From assembly GCA_958366945.1 (NCBI GenBank), contig CATXCY010000007.1:14082-78081 (forward strand): DNA of 64,000 nt, read 5' to 3'. This document shows positions 1 to 7,725 of this stretch, piece after piece. Within the stretch, counting starts at the first letter, position 1, and each line of letters starts with the position of its first letter. The notes under the pieces are model-generated. The model saw nothing but the letters and a program-made list of their open reading frames with translations, was not told the DNA's origin and made no database searches. Source of the stretch: Bruticola sp004554425. GTDB taxonomy: Bacteria; Vulcanimicrobiota; Xenobia; Xenobiales; Xenobiaceae. The translations under genes and the position numbers were made by a program.

Positions 1-135
1 AAAGCCATAATGCAGTATGAAGTGCCGATTTTTGATATGACCGAGCAAAAGGCTATCGCAGCAGTTTTGTCTGCGCTTGACAATAAGATCGAAGTTAATA
101 GCGCGATAAATAAAAATTTACCGGCCTGCGCCTAA
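1..135 (+). pseudogene. Fragment of a second HsdS specificity subunit, opposite orientation
   Basis: An open frame runs in from the left edge and ends at a TAA at 133-135. Its last 40 codons look like the end of the first target-recognition domain and the start of the central helix of a type I specificity subunit: a QKAIAAVLSALDNKIE stretch, then AINKNL. The hsdS gene at 169-1341 on the other strand has QKQISSILSALDKKIA and AINKNL at the same place. The frame departs from homology immediately after AINKNL (PACA, stop), so the second half is missing. The N-terminal part lies outside the window, so I cannot say whether it is otherwise intact. Probably a silent donor half-gene. Confidence 0.7.
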
Positions 136-786
136 AGGCAGCCGCCGCAGCAGCTGCCACTGACAGAGTTATATTTTCACCTGCGAAACATCAATTTCCC
201 CAGACATTAACTTAGGCAGAAAAGCATCACGAATAGCAGCTAAACGCTGATTTTCTTCGTTGTTAGTGTTGTATAAATTCATAAGCTTACCAGAAATTTT
301 TTCAAAATTTAAAAGATCATATTTGTCTGGAACTAGCACAGTTACCTTATTCATGTCACTTTGAGTTATTAGAGGCTGCGTTGAACCTCTATTCATCGAT
401 GAGTAATTAATTCTACGCAACACTTGATTAGTAAACTCGTAATATTGACTTGTTATAACTAAAGTGTTATCGGAAGTCCAACATGGTGCATGAAATCTTT
501 GAATAATACCGTGAGTTCCAACTCTGCCTGTTACAAGAATTTTATCCGTATAGTTTGCCTTGGATGTAAAACCCATAACAGAAGCAGCGCCAATGATAGG
601 AATCGGGGTGCTGGCACTAAAGTGCTCGGATTTTACCTGCGGACGTTTTCCACTTGAAACACAAGCAATATCTGCAAGTGTTTTATACTTCCATTTATCT
701 GGGCAACGACCGTTATTTAAATCAAAGTTTTCAAACCAAGATTCATAAATAGAGGATACCTGTTTTTCTAAATTTTTATTTATCGC
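103..786. repeat. 18-bp inverted repeat pair in the hsdS hinge (103-120 and 769-786)
   Basis: The 18 bases at 103-120 are the exact reverse complement of 769-786. Both copies encode the AINKNL part of the HsdS central helix, one in each orientation and in the same reading frame relative to the repeat. The segment between them (121-768) contains the second target-recognition domain and C-terminus of the intact hsdS. Inversion of that segment would fuse the domain in frame to the plus-strand fragment and truncate the minus-strand gene. I see no recombinase gene in the window. Confidence 0.65.
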
Positions 787-1341
787 TTTATTTATAGCAA
801 TTTTTTTATCTAAAGCCGAAAGTATACTTGATATTTGCTTTTGTGCATTTAACTCCAAACGAGGTATCTCTAAATTTTTAATTTGATCAGGGCTTATATT
901 AGCTTGGCTGGCACTACCTGTTGCACCAGTTGCTAACTCTTTTCTCACAATGTCTTGTATAAGAAAATAATATATAAAGTCTAGATCTGCTTTTGATGTA
1001 TCCCTTATAACAACTTTACCGACGCGTTGATTTAAAAGTGAGCTGGCGTTATACCTCACCCTAGCGACACGTCCAACAGCAGAGCTCCACTGTTCTACAT
1101 GCGAACCTGTCATAGCAATTAAAACGTCCCCATAACGCAGAATATAATCGCTATGCTGATCTGCAATTTCTTCTGAAACATATGTCGCTTTTTCCAAAGA
1201 AACGCACGGCGGAGTAACATTTGAGATCTTAACAACAGGAACACCATTTAGCAAAAAATCTTTACTCTTAAAAGCGAACCCAGGCAATATTTCAATAAAT
1301 TCACCAAGTTTTGCACTTTTCCAACTAGATTTCATAACCAA
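169..1341 (-). CDS. hsdS: Type I restriction-modification specificity subunit HsdS
   Basis: Provides sequence recognition for a type I restriction-modification complex. The 390-residue protein has the family plan: first target-recognition domain (about 1-165), a central conserved helix (about 165-205, QKQISSILSALDKKIA then AINKNL), a second recognition domain (about 205-360), and a distal conserved helix with the usual LPKLMSGEI end. It overlaps the end of hsdM by 17 bases; a second ATG at 1335 is an equally good start. Recognition halves of such genes vary quickly, so the target cannot be read from sequence. The central helix carries an inverted repeat shared with a reversed fragment at the left edge. 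No hsdR is visible; it may lie further left or elsewhere. Confidence 0.93.
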   Translation of the reverse strand: MVMKSSWKSAKLGEFIEILPGFAFKSKDFLLNGVPVVKISNVTPPCVSLEKATYVSEEIADQHSDYILRYGDVLIAMTGSHVEQWSSAVGRVARVRYNASSLLNQRVGKVVIRDTSKADLDFIYYFLIQDIVRKELATGATGSASQANISPDQIKNLEIPRLELNAQKQISSILSALDKKIAINKAINKNLEKQVSSIYESWFENFDLNNGRCPDKWKYKTLADIACVSSGKRPQVKSEHFSASTPIPIIGAASVMGFTSKANYTDKILVTGRVGTHGIIQRFHAPCWTSDNTLVITSQYYEFTNQVLRRINYSSMNRGSTQPLITQSDMNKVTVLVPDKYDLLNFEKISGKLMNLYNTNNEENQRLAAIRDAFLPKLMSGEIDVSQVKI

Positions 1342-2875
1342 TAGCCCCCAGTTTTTCTTTTATTTCTGCTTCCAATTGGTGGGACTGAGCAAAAAGTGAG
1401 CTCAGCTCTTTAGTTAAACGGGCCATCTTCTCGGCAAAGGGTTCGCCGTCGTCTTCTTGTTCGGCTATACCTACATAGCGACCGGGCGTGAGAATATAAT
1501 CTTGCTTAGCAATATCTTCAGTAGAAACTACAGCGCAGAAGCCGGCCTCGTTTTCTAACTTACCTTCGGCAAAAGCATTGTAAGTAGCAGCCATTTTTTC
1601 AATATCAGCTTCAGTAAGCTCAGACAATTTGCGCGTAACAACTCGGCCTAATTGGCGAGCATCAATAAAGAGAGTCTTGCCTTTTTGCTTCTTATCTTTA
1701 GCTAAAAACCACAAACAAGCGGGAATTTGGGTAGTGTAAAAAAGCTTAGCTGGCAAAGCGATAATAGCTTCCACTAAATCAGCTTTAATTATGTTGCGAC
1801 GGATCTCCCCTTCTCCACTCTCTTGAGAAGAAAGAGAGCCATTGGCCATAACGCAACCTAAGCGCCCCTTGTCGCTCAAGTGATAAATCATATGCTCAAA
1901 CCAAGCAAAGTTGGCATTACCTTCAGGTGGCGTACCGTAGGTTTTAAAGCGAACATCATCTTTTAACTTGTCCGCGTGCCAATTATCCATATTAAAAGGC
2001 GGATTGGCCATAATAAAATCAAATTTTAAGGCTTCCTTACCATATTGGCCATCTTTAGCTTCTCGCGCAGCGTGCTTATCATCAGTAAAAGTATCGCCAT
2101 ATTGAATATTAGCTTCCAAACCGCGAATAGCTAAATTCATTTGGGCCATTTTATAGGTATTAGAATTGCTCTCTTGGCCATAAATAGAAATATCATCGCT
2201 CTGGCCGCCATGCTTTTCAATAAATTTGGCCGATTGGACAAACATACCGCCAGAGCCGCAGCAAGGATCGTAAACACGACCGCTGTAAGGTTGCAAAATT
2301 TCTACAATAGTACGCACAATACAAGATGGAGTATAAAATTCGCCGGCTTTTCTACCTTCGCCCTCAGCGAATTTAGCCAGACAATATTCGTAAGCTCTGC
2401 CTAAAATATCGCGTTCTTGCTTAGGATCGTGCAAAGGAAGATTGTCAAAAATTGTGACTACCTCGCCTAAGCGAGCCTTATCTAATTCGTGGCGAGCAAA
2501 ATTTTTAGGCAGAATATTTTTGCCCTGGAACTTATCATTGGCATTTTCGATAGCCAGCATAGCCTCATCAATAACTTGGCCTATTTCTTCTTTATTTGCG
2601 TAAGAAGCAACATACGGCCAGCGGGCTTTTTCGGGAACGATACAAACATTGGCAGACAAGTATTCATCTGGCTCACTAATATCACCGCCTTCAGCTTCTA
2701 TTTCAGCTTGTCTAGCTTCGTAGCGATCGGAAATATACTTTAAGAAAATCAGGCCCAAAATGACCGTTTTATATTCGGAGGCATCCAAATTGCCGCGTAG
2801 CTTGTTGGCAGCCTCCCAAAGTTTAGCTTCAAAGCTTTGCTCCGCCTGTTTTTTCTCTTTTTTCGCCTTGGCCAT
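1325..2875 (-). CDS. hsdM: Type I restriction-modification DNA methyltransferase subunit HsdM
   Basis: N6-adenine methyltransferase subunit that works with HsdS to methylate the recognised site. It shows the HsdM N-terminal helical domain (LWEAANKLRGNLDASEYK, then GLIFLKYISD), the S-adenosylmethionine motif DPCCGSGGMF and the catalytic NPPF motif in ANPPFN. The start at 2875 (MAKAKKEKK) is preferred because AAGGA lies about 12 bases upstream; the open frame extends 17 codons further to 2926. Length, 516 residues, is normal. It precedes hsdS with a short overlap, so the two are translationally coupled. Confidence 0.95.
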   Translation of the reverse strand: MAKAKKEKKQAEQSFEAKLWEAANKLRGNLDASEYKTVILGLIFLKYISDRYEARQAEIEAEGGDISEPDEYLSANVCIVPEKARWPYVASYANKEEIGQVIDEAMLAIENANDKFQGKNILPKNFARHELDKARLGEVVTIFDNLPLHDPKQERDILGRAYEYCLAKFAEGEGRKAGEFYTPSCIVRTIVEILQPYSGRVYDPCCGSGGMFVQSAKFIEKHGGQSDDISIYGQESNSNTYKMAQMNLAIRGLEANIQYGDTFTDDKHAAREAKDGQYGKEALKFDFIMANPPFNMDNWHADKLKDDVRFKTYGTPPEGNANFAWFEHMIYHLSDKGRLGCVMANGSLSSQESGEGEIRRNIIKADLVEAIIALPAKLFYTTQIPACLWFLAKDKKQKGKTLFIDARQLGRVVTRKLSELTEADIEKMAATYNAFAEGKLENEAGFCAVVSTEDIAKQDYILTPGRYVGIAEQEDDGEPFAEKMARLTKELSSLFAQSHQLEAEIKEKLGAIGYEI

Positions 2876-2971
2876 AATGGTTTTGTTCCTTTTAATTTCT
2901 ACTAACAGTTGGCCTTCAGCATTCAACTAGCGAACACTTTTTCCCTAGACTAGCTGAACTATGTATAAAGC

Positions 2972-3802
2972 CTATTTCAAAATTTTATACATAGCTACAG
3001 CAGAAATAAAAGCAGCCCAAACGCCAATTAGCCAGCCAATACAGCTTTCATAAAGTCCGTAAGCCAAATCTTTCTTTTCACCATTAACAATGACAGCAGG
3101 CTTATCTTCAGCTGTAAATAAAAGCTGTCTGTCTTTCCCTACAGCACAAACCTTAACTTGCCCCTGACCAATTTGGGCAAAAAAACTGACAGGCGCCTTT
3201 TGCTTGACCACATAGATACCATAGCGTTCATTATCCTCATAGTTGCCACGCCCTTGCGGATAAAAGAAGTTGCCAGAAGCAAAGTCGATCTTTCTGTCCG
3301 CCTCCTGGAAATCGGCGCTCAACTCTTTCAAATCTCGAACAGCTTCCCAATTACTAATTTGACAGGGAACAATATCTAAGGGCACATTGTCATAAATATA
3401 AGTTTGCTTAGATTTATGCAACAAGCTTCCGCGTACTTTAACCCAACTATAGCTAGTTGTCCCATAATCATCATCGTCGGAATCGTATTTTTCGTGTTCT
3501 TGGTATGCTTCATGACGATAGTAAACGGCCACTTGAGGATTGGCCAAAATATGAAAAGGATCGTTGGCCGCCTGACCGCTAATAGGCGCTTTCATTACGA
3601 GATAAAGTGCAGGCTGCTCTTGCAAAGCTTTGTCTAGTTCAGCTCGACTATTAATTTGCGGCAGCTTAGCCACAAATTCTTCTTGATTGCTTTGCTCTTT
3701 ACAACAATAAACAGTGAAAGCCACAACTGCACAAAAAGACAAAAAACCGATTATAGGCCAAAAACTATCAGCCAATTTTTTTTGTAATTTTTTAAGCAGC
3801 AT
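2972..3802 (-). CDS. Membrane protein with GIDE-like domain
   Basis: A protein of about 276 residues with one membrane segment near each end (roughly residues 15-35 and 250-270) and a soluble region between. The middle region, with VAVYYRHEAYQE and then a tryptophan-containing strand followed by YIYDNVPLDIVPC, resembles the bacterial GIDE/E3-ligase-like membrane domain family, but this is a pattern-level match only. An acidic run of DSDDDD sits in the middle. The ATG at 3802 is chosen over a TTG four codons upstream. It lies between the hsdM gene and a decayed nuclease gene; nothing shows that it belongs to either. Confidence 0.5.
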   Translation of the reverse strand: MLLKKLQKKLADSFWPIIGFLSFCAVVAFTVYCCKEQSNQEEFVAKLPQINSRAELDKALQEQPALYLVMKAPISGQAANDPFHILANPQVAVYYRHEAYQEHEKYDSDDDDYGTTSYSWVKVRGSLLHKSKQTYIYDNVPLDIVPCQISNWEAVRDLKELSADFQEADRKIDFASGNFFYPQGRGNYEDNERYGIYVVKQKAPVSFFAQIGQGQVKVCAVGKDRQLLFTAEDKPAVIVNGEKKDLAYGLYESCIGWLIGVWAAFISAVAMYKILK

Positions 3803-3874
3803 AATTTTTACCAAGCTTTATTTGTTATCATTTTTATTATAACCTAAAATAGTAGCTAAAAGTTAATAACTTGG

Positions 3875-4872
3875 TTATTTGCCTTCGTCTGCTAAATCGG
3901 CTAATTCGCGCAATTTGTTGGCCAATATTTCTTTTTTAGGCAAGTGCAAAGTGTAATCAGCGACCATAGCTGGAGACAAACTCCTACTTAAAGCATATTC
4001 AACGACAGCATCATCTTTGCTAGTACAGAGAATTAGGCCTACGCTGGGATTTTCGTTGGGCAACTTTACATCGCGATCTAAAGCTTCTAAATAGAAATTG
4101 AGCTGTCCTAAATGCTCGGGCTTAAAAATTCCGATCTTCAATTCAATAGCCACCAAGCAAGAGAGCACGCGATTATAGAAGAGCAAATCGATGAAGAAAT
4201 CGGTATTGCCAACCTGAAGGCGGTATTCTTCCCCGATAAAAGCGAAGTCTTTGCCAAATTCGAGAATAAAATCTTAAAAATTAGAGACTATTTGGCCGCG
4301 CAAATCTTTTTCTTTATAAGATTCTGATAAGTCTAAAAACTCAAAAACATAAGCGTCGCGCAAGGCGGTTAAGCCCTCATTTTTAGCCAAAACTGCCTTA
4401 TTTTTTTCTTGAAAAGCATAGAGCGCTCATATAACATGCTATTTATTTGGCGCTCAAGTTCTCTTTTTGTGTAGTGATATTTAATGCATAACCTAATCTA
4501 GAACTCACGCACTTGATCGTTTTTGCAACCAACCATAATCAGCAAATTGTTGCTCCAAGAAATTTCTCTCACCAATAGTGAGAGTTTTTCGTTGTGGCAA
4601 TATGTTTCATAAAATTGCTTCATACGCCAAATATTTTGCGCAGAAAAGCCTTTGCAAGAGGGATCTTGTCTTTGCAAAAAAGCGGAAAAATCGACTACGA
4701 CACTGCGTACCCAGCTCATGTTTTTAACTCGTTTGCTAACATAGGAACCTATTTCCCAATACATATTGATTAGTTCAGTATTGACTGCTTGGGCAGCTCG
4801 CAAGCGTGCATTGCTAACAATAGCTAAAATATCGTCGAAATTTTGCCCTGATACAACTAAATCTTTATCCAT
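3875..4872 (-). pseudogene. Decayed DUF1016/YhcG-family PD-(D/E)XK nuclease
   Basis: Joining the frames on the minus strand gives a near full-length DUF1016 protein: N-terminal domain (4872-4498, ending VREF), then IRLCIKYHYTKRELERQINS, then a nuclease-like C-terminus with FFIDLLFYN and VAIELK, the PD-(D/E)XK core, and LNFYLEALD. Three lesions interrupt it. A TAG at 4498-4500 replaces a residue after VREF. A TAA at 4274-4276 follows IVSNF. A frame change lies at a seven-T run at 4401-4407, where one extra base would restore the reading frame. These proteins often sit beside type I systems, which fits the neighbourhood. The catalytic part still has a short open frame (3875-4186), but I would not expect a product. 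Confidence 0.85.
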
Positions 4873-4889
4873 GCTCGCGCTCCCCTAGC

Positions 4890-4950
4890 TTTAGGAAATT
4901 TCTCTCACCAAAACTGGATCTAATTCTCTCACCACTGGTGAGAGAAATTG
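4890..4950. repeat. Repeated CTCTCACCA words and a 10-bp palindrome upstream of the DUF1016 remnant
   Basis: The word TTCTCTCACCA occurs three times: around 4564, 4895 and 4924. The last copy forms an inverted repeat at 4925-4945 (10-base arms, 1-base centre). The copy at about 4567 also has short arms. In the minus-strand frame these words encode LLVREIS, PVLVREIS and PVVREL, so the upstream copies look like a relic of duplicated DUF1016 coding sequence rather than an operator. Confidence 0.4.
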
Positions 4951-4973
4951 CTTTAAGTTCAAGTACGCCATAA

Positions 4974-5013
4974 ACAAAAAAAATCCGGGTCAGCTCTTGC
5001 CAACTCGGACTTT
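4974..5013 (-). terminator. Probable intrinsic terminator of tRNA-Tyr
   Basis: Read on the minus strand, a TCCGAGT arm and an ACCCGGA arm pair with one mismatch and are followed by a run of T (the A-run at 4976-4985 on the plus strand). It lies just downstream of the tRNA. Confidence 0.55.
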
Positions 5014-5024
5014 CTTTTCTTATA

Positions 5025-5111
5025 TGGTGGGCACGAAAGGATTCGAACCTCTGTAGCGCGTCGCGCGTCAGATTTACAGTCTGATGCAATTGTCCACTCT
5101 GCCACGTACCC
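5025..5111 (-). tRNA. tRNA-Tyr (GTA)
   Basis: The reverse complement folds as an 87-base class II tRNA. The acceptor GGGTACG pairs with CGTGCCC and the CCA end is encoded. The anticodon loop is CTGTAAA with anticodon GTA. There is a long variable arm (ACGCGCGACGCGC region), and the T arm contains GGTTCGAATCC. A sigma70-type promoter lies immediately upstream. An open frame on the same strand (4865-5152) runs through it and is not a gene. Confidence 0.95.
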
Positions 5112-5123
5112 GTAACGTGAAGT

Positions 5124-5152
5124 ATATTACACAAAGCAAGCTCATATGTCAA
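5124..5152 (-). promoter_or_regulatory. Promoter of tRNA-Tyr
   Basis: On the minus strand TTGACA (5147-5152), a 17-base spacer and TAATAT (5124-5129) stand about 12 bases before the tRNA. This is a near-consensus sigma70 promoter. Confidence 0.75.
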
Positions 5153-5285
5153 TATAATACGAGCTAAAAATGCACAGATTTTTTACACAGCGCCTGAGAC
5201 GCTAGAGTTGTAACATAAAAAATTACCTATAACATTATCAATGTTAAAAGCAAAAATTTAGGTTATAAAGCTAGAGCCTAACATA

Positions 5286-5327
5286 AAAACAGCCCATCGG
5301 CGCTTTTTTAGCGAGATAGGCTGTTTT
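5286..5327 (-). terminator. Intrinsic terminator after the toxin gene
   Basis: A long hairpin with arms ACAGCC(C)ATC and GAT(A)GGCTGT around an inner GCGC/AGCG stem. It is followed on the minus strand by TTTTTA and lies directly after the toxin stop codon. A closely related hairpin lies at 5931-5967. Confidence 0.75.
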
Positions 5328-5332
5328 ATATA

Positions 5333-5596
5333 TTATCGTTCGTAATGCGACCACAAGGAAAGAATTTTTATAACCCCTTCTGATTCGTATACTTCATATA
5401 CTAGTCTATGCTTTATATTTATCCTTCGAGAATACAATCCGGATAAGCTTCCAAGTAACTTCTCGTATGGTGGTGGTATTTGATATGGATTATTTTTTAT
5501 TATTTCTATTAAAGCTTTAGCATTATTATCTAAACGCGCCGCTTTTAACTTCGCAACATCTTTGAGAGCGGCATTAGTAAAAATTACTCTAAACAT
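5333..5596 (-). CDS. YoeB/Txe-family toxin
   Basis: An 87-residue ribosome-dependent mRNA interferase-type toxin of the RelE/YoeB fold. The C-terminal half has the family pattern: GLYSRRINIKHRLVYEV, then ILSLWSHYE, with the terminal tyrosine expected of YoeB. The ATG at 5596 overlaps the antitoxin TGA (TGATG), the usual coupled arrangement; two upstream in-frame codons (TTG GTG) are less likely starts. Its partner is the Phd/YefM protein directly upstream. Confidence 0.9.
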   Translation of the reverse strand: MFRVIFTNAALKDVAKLKAARLDNNAKALIEIIKNNPYQIPPPYEKLLGSLSGLYSRRINIKHRLVYEVYESEGVIKILSLWSHYER

Positions 5597-5844
5597 CACC
5601 AATCGATTAGACTTTCGTCAACACAATCTTCAAGCGGAGTATTCATTCCATCTATTAATTTTTCTCTCATCCCAGGTATAGATACCAAATAAAGTGTCTC
5701 CATCAGATTATCATAGTCCGAACGGCTCAAAAGAACGGCTTCACCATCTTTAGTAGATATAGACACTGGCTCATTATATTTAATAGTCTGCGCAAGAATA
5801 CTATAAATATCTTTTCTAAAAGCTGTGACATTCGTATTTAGCAT
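5596..5844 (-). CDS. Phd/YefM-family antitoxin
   Basis: An 82-residue antitoxin that should bind the operon promoter through its N-terminal domain and neutralise the toxin through its acidic C-terminus (CVDESLIDW). The N-terminal pattern VTAFRKDIYSIL, followed by EPVSISTKDGEAVLLSRSDYDNL, is typical of YefM. An AGGTGATG ribosome site precedes the ATG. A promoter with a palindromic overlap lies just upstream, which suggests autoregulation. Confidence 0.9.
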   Translation of the reverse strand: MLNTNVTAFRKDIYSILAQTIKYNEPVSISTKDGEAVLLSRSDYDNLMETLYLVSIPGMREKLIDGMNTPLEDCVDESLIDW

Positions 5845-5863
5845 GACTCATCACCTCGGTAAA

Positions 5864-5892
5864 ATAATAACGTACTTTTTTACGTACGTCAA
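5864..5892 (-). promoter_or_regulatory. Toxin-antitoxin promoter with overlapping palindromic operator
   Basis: On the minus strand TTGACG (5887-5892), a 17-base spacer and TATTAT (5864-5869). The spacer is filled by a palindrome of ACGTAC and GTACGT arms around a short T-rich centre (5870-5889), a plausible binding site for the YefM-type antitoxin. Confidence 0.65.
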
Positions 5893-5930
5893 TTATCTTT
5901 ACCAATTGCTGTTCCTCTCATGGCAAAAAC

Positions 5931-5967
5931 AAAACAGCCCGTCAGCGCTTTTTAGCGAGACGGGCTG
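5931..5967 (-). terminator. Intrinsic terminator after the aminotransferase gene
   Basis: The arms CAGCCCGTC and GACGGGCTG enclose a GCGC/AGCG stem and a T-rich loop, followed on the minus strand by GTTTTGTTTTT. It is very similar to the hairpin at 5286-5327, so the toxin-antitoxin pair is flanked by two copies of one terminator. Confidence 0.75.
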
Positions 5968-6013
5968 CGGCTAGTTTGTCGGCCTCCAAAGTGGCGACAA
6001 CATTATGCCTATT

Positions 6014-7351
6014 TTAATAGGTTTTCTTTTTCTTCAATTCAGGATGTAAGCGCATATATTCGCGGAACAAGCTGCTAAGTAAATCAGGCACTCGCGCCAA
6101 ATTGGCCGGCGTTTCTACAAAAGCCACGCGCAATTGGGTGCGTCCCAGATTATCTTCCAACTTTGGCACGTTGTAAAATTCAGCCATAGGAGCCGTCAGC
6201 AAGGTAACTTTCTTGCCTTCACGCTCTACATAACCTTCGGAAGCGCACCACAATACAAAATCGTCGGTATTGAATTGCTCATTGACAATTTCGCGGAAAT
6301 CGACCACTTCGTATAAAGAAGCGTCGGCACGGCTAACGATTACTCCAGGTAAAGCTTGGCGCATATCGCGATTAAAGTTTTGCATTAAAGGCTTATAATA
6401 GCGACGCTGTTTATTAAACCAAGCATTAATTTCTTCGCTATTTAAATGGGCAATAGCGCCAAAAATCCATTGACCGATAGTATTAGTGCACAAATTTACC
6501 GTATTTTCTGCTACTAAACGCTTGTGCAATTCCTCACTATCAGTAATTAAAGCGCCTACACGCAAGCCGCAACCGTTCCAAGCTTTAGAGGTAGTTTCTA
6601 TACTAACTCTATGACCAGTAATACCAGGCACTTCCTCTTCGGTAATGCCCCAAACGCTAATAGGAGCATTTACACCTTCGACATAATGCAACTCGCGATA
6701 AGCTTCGTCGGAAATAAACCACAGATCATACTTAACGCAAAGCTTGGCAAAATCGACCATCATTTGGTGAGTATACAACTGACCAGTAGGGTTATCATAA
6801 GGGATTACTACCAGAGCACCAGGATTTTCTCTGACGATAATTTTTTCAATTTTGTGTAAAGAAGGCAAGTTGAAATGGCCGCTGCTATCTAATTGGCGAG
6901 CCATAGAGACAACCCGACGATTTAAGCGTTGAGCAAAAGAGCGATAGTTGGTATAAGCAGCGTCTACTAATAAGACGGGGCGATCCTCTGAGCCTATATT
7001 TCCACAGCAGCCGGTCATAAGCAACTCCATGCCTTGACTGCCTCCGTCAGTTAGTTGCACATGCAATTTTTCTACATCAAAACCGCTGCCTTGTAAAACA
7101 TTAGCAAAAGCCTGGCGAGCTTCAGGCATGCCGACAGTAGGTGCATAACAAACTACGCCGCCGCAAAAAGGACTATCGGGGCGATCTAAATTATTCAGGC
7201 GTTCAATCATAGCCGGGTGCATAGGCAAAGAAACATTGCCAATAGCCACATTTACAGCCTCACATCCGTCTTTTCGCTCGGCAAATTTTGCACTGGCATT
7301 GCGAATAGCTGAAGGGCGGCGCTCAGCTACATGATTAGAAAGTTTGGGCAT
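6014..7351 (-). CDS. PLP-dependent aminotransferase, class I/II
   Basis: A 445-residue fold-type I aminotransferase. It has an N-terminal region with GNVSLPMHPAMIE, a Gly-rich cofactor-binding segment LTDGGSQGMELL, DNPTGQLY, the SDEAYRE aspartate motif and the lysine motif TTSKAWNGCGLRVG that would form the Schiff base. The C-terminal domain holds the LRVAFVE arginine expected to bind the substrate carboxylate. Its relatives include aspartate and related aminotransferases; the exact amino donor cannot be told. GAGGAGGGGG precedes the ATG. It is a single-gene unit between a terminator and an AT-rich upstream region. Confidence 0.9.
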   Translation of the reverse strand: MPKLSNHVAERRPSAIRNASAKFAERKDGCEAVNVAIGNVSLPMHPAMIERLNNLDRPDSPFCGGVVCYAPTVGMPEARQAFANVLQGSGFDVEKLHVQLTDGGSQGMELLMTGCCGNIGSEDRPVLLVDAAYTNYRSFAQRLNRRVVSMARQLDSSGHFNLPSLHKIEKIIVRENPGALVVIPYDNPTGQLYTHQMMVDFAKLCVKYDLWFISDEAYRELHYVEGVNAPISVWGITEEEVPGITGHRVSIETTSKAWNGCGLRVGALITDSEELHKRLVAENTVNLCTNTIGQWIFGAIAHLNSEEINAWFNKQRRYYKPLMQNFNRDMRQALPGVIVSRADASLYEVVDFREIVNEQFNTDDFVLWCASEGYVEREGKKVTLLTAPMAEFYNVPKLEDNLGRTQLRVAFVETPANLARVPDLLSSLFREYMRLHPELKKKKTY

Positions 7352-7591
7352 AAAAGCCCCCTCCTCTATCTGTTTTTATATATAAAAAAAAGATTAACTT
7401 GCAAATTTTTCAAAGCGACAACTTTTGCTAACGCAACTATTTTCCCCCTGAGTCGGCCGCGAATTTTATGACAAATTTTGTTATATACACAAAATTAAGC
7501 ATTATTTATGTATATAGATAAAATTCAAAAACGCACTATACTTAGCAAAAGCAGTAGTCGATAGTAACACCGACTCACCATAAAAAAGTGC
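7352..7591. other. Non-coding upstream region of the aminotransferase gene
   Basis: About 240 bases, AT-rich with several TATATA-like stretches that could serve as the aminotransferase promoter on the minus strand. No single -35/-10 pair stands out, and I see no gene or repeat. Confidence 0.4.
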
Positions 7592-7638
7592 AAAAAAGAA
7601 ACCGCTCCAGCCGATAGACAATCGACAGAAACGGTCTC
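7592..7638 (-). terminator. Intrinsic terminator of groESL
   Basis: On the minus strand GAGACCG pairs with CGGTTTC, with an inner TCGAT/ATCGG stem, followed by TTTTTTG. It lies about 90 bases after groEL. Confidence 0.65.
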
Positions 7639-7725
7639 CCTCACTTAAGCTTCATTTCACAACTGGGGCGCCGACCCGCCCTAAAAAAGCGAGCCAGCAC
7701 TGTGAAAATTATGCAAGTTGTTTAA

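Noticed and set aside
4865..5152. A 95-codon minus-strand open frame over the tRNA-Tyr gene
   Set aside because: The tRNA structure is clear and the frame has no homology; it is chance.
5286..5967. Integron cassette with attC-like hairpins around the toxin-antitoxin pair
   Set aside because: The hairpins lack the GTTRRRY and RYYYAAC core ends and have T runs; terminators explain them better.
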